A DNA stretch of 64,000 nucleotides from an uncultured Collinsella sp. (GTDB taxonomy: Bacteria; Actinomycetota; Coriobacteriia; Coriobacteriales; Coriobacteriaceae). A model generated the notes under the pieces. That model had not been told where the DNA came from and ran no database searches. It saw nothing but the letters and a program-made list of their open reading frames with translations. Both the position numbers and the translations under genes were made by a program. The stretch lies in assembly GCA_949287065.1 (NCBI GenBank), contig CASEEV010000077.1:1-64000 (forward strand), read 5' to 3'. Shown piece by piece: positions 63,382 to 64,000 of the stretch (its first letter is position 1; every line of letters begins with the position of its first letter).

Positions 63382-63457
63382 GGGCTCTTGGCGCAATGGT
63401 CAGCGCAGGGGACTCATAATCCCTGGGTTGCTGGTTCGAGTCCGGCAGGGCCCACCA
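63382..63457 (+). tRNA. tRNA-Ile2 (anticodon CAT, lysidine type), less likely tRNA-Met
   Basis: Cloverleaf: acceptor GGGCTCT with AGGGCCC, D-stem GCGC/GCGC, anticodon stem GGGGA/TCCCT around CTCATAA, T-stem GCTGG/CCGGC, encoded CCA. It lacks the three G-C pairs at 29-31/39-41 expected of initiators and has a paired first base. The 3' half resembles E. coli and B. subtilis tRNA-Ile2 more than elongator Met. TilS must modify C34 for it to read AUA. Confidence 0.9.
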
Positions 63458-63467
63458 AGAATCGAGG

Positions 63468-63495
63468 AGCCGGGACTGTAGGTCCCGGCTTTTTG
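63468..63495 (+). terminator. Intrinsic terminator after tRNA-Ile2
   Basis: An 8-bp stem, AGCCGGGA with TCCCGGCT, is followed by TTTTGCTTTTT. Confidence 0.92.
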
Positions 63496-63524
63496 CTTTT
63501 TACGGGCGCCGTGTCGCTTGATGC

Positions 63525-63530
63525 TACAAT
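63525..63530 (+). promoter_or_regulatory. Candidate -10 of the last gene
   Basis: TACAAT lies 27 bases before the ATG, after the tRNA terminator. A -35 is not evident. Confidence 0.5.
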
Positions 63531-63557
63531 TTGGGACAGTGAGGGGAGGTTGTGCCG

Positions 63558-64000
63558 ATGCAGCCAGAGAGTTCCGTCCCGCGGGTATATACCGGACCGC
63601 AGCGCGTGCTGCGCTTCATGGGCGTGCTGTATCTCGCGTGGTGCGCCATTCGCTACGGAAGCAACATCGTGTTCGTTCTCCTTGCGTTGCTCTTTGGTTT
63701 TGACCCCCTCGGGATCGTGGGCGCTACGGCCGGAGACTCCGTTCTCCGCATCACCGATCTCGCCTTGCTCGGCGTTTCGGCGGCGTGCAATTTCTTCGTG
63801 GCATGGTTCGCCTACTATGTCGCCGTGCATCCGCGATACGCTCGCCGCTTCCGCATCGTTGCGCTCGTTCTCGTGGTAATCAACGTGCTGGGCATCGTCT
63901 CCGACTGCTATTTCAGGCAATTCCCCGACCTCATCTCGAGTTTCTACAGTCTCGTGATCTCCGGCATGCTGTTTTGGCTTGCCTCGCAGATTCGCGAAGA
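63558..64000 (+). CDS. Multi-pass membrane protein, 3' end cut by window
   Basis: An open reading frame of 147 codons running off the window. The product begins with a ~20-residue polar N-terminus and then about four hydrophobic helices separated by short charged loops. I see no enzymatic motif and cannot name the family. The ATG at 63558 has GGGGAGG eight bases upstream; an in-frame GTG at 63552 is too close to that SD. Confidence 0.75.
   Translation, partial: MQPESSVPRVYTGPQRVLRFMGVLYLAWCAIRYGSNIVFVLLALLFGFDPLGIVGATAGDSVLRITDLALLGVSAACNFFVAWFAYYVAVHPRYARRFRIVALVLVVINVLGIVSDCYFRQFPDLISSFYSLVISGMLFWLASQIRE

Noticed and set aside
63382-63457. tRNA-Met (initiator or elongator) for the CAT anticodon gene
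   Set aside because: Initiator features are missing, and the acceptor and T-arm resemble tRNA-Ile2. Elongator Met is not fully excluded.

Overview
This 64 kb window is a compact, high-GC (roughly 60-65%) bacterial chromosome segment. Gene content and order, GTG/TTG starts with strong Shine-Dalgarno (SD) sites and actinobacterial-style promoters suggest a member of the Coriobacteriia (Collinsella/Olsenella/Enorma-like). That placement is inference; no rRNA or marker search could be run. I see no prophage, insertion sequence, CRISPR array or plasmid feature. No stretch longer than about 300 bases lacks a gene; the longest gap is 284 bases, before rpsP.

Positions 1-14,147 are on the minus strand. 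They hold the end of an RNA uracil-C5 methyltransferase gene, a polyphosphate kinase with a long tail, and an aromatic amino-acid cluster. In transcription order the cluster is DAHP synthase, tyrA, aroB, aroA, aroC, pheA, a fused aroE-aroK, argF and aroQ. It encodes every step from PEP + erythrose-4-phosphate to chorismate, plus the branches to prephenate, phenylpyruvate and hydroxyphenylpyruvate. argF is the one arginine or carbamoyl-phosphate gene inside it. Intrinsic terminators follow argF and aroQ.

Positions 14,150-23,700 hold an unrecognised small ORF, tRNA-Arg(CCG), a P-type ATPase, aconitase, and three small genes: a zinc-ribbon membrane protein, a cyclophilin and a TPR membrane protein. 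Positions 23,700-30,730 hold the cell-elongation operon mreB-mreC-mreD-mrdA(PBP2)-rodA and an unrecognised DUF697-like gene.

Positions 30,760-37,650 hold the radical-SAM/DUF2344 pair, rplU-rpmA-obgE, nadD, yqeK and rsfS, followed by dinB. Positions 39,100-46,250 hold rpsP-khpA-rimM-trmD-lepB, then glyQS, rplS and rnhB. Positions 46,400-51,540 hold yraN-comM-dprA-trmFO-xerC, a DNA uptake/processing and tRNA modification group. Positions 51,560-62,100 hold rpsB-tsf, then pyrH-frr-uppS-cdsA-dxr-rseP-ispG-proS, which joins translation, undecaprenyl/isoprenoid and phospholipid synthesis. The window ends with an FMN-dependent hydroxy-acid oxidase, tRNA-Ala(GGC), a probable tRNA-Ile2(CAT) and a membrane protein cut by the window edge.

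Most of the window is conserved housekeeping DNA. The least ordinary points are a winged-helix-like insertion in the cytosolic loop of the RseP site-2 protease, a P-type ATPase whose M4 motif reads PQG instead of PEG, the aroE-aroK fusion inside a near-complete aro supercluster, tails on Ppk1 and MreC, and structured leaders before rpsB and yraN.
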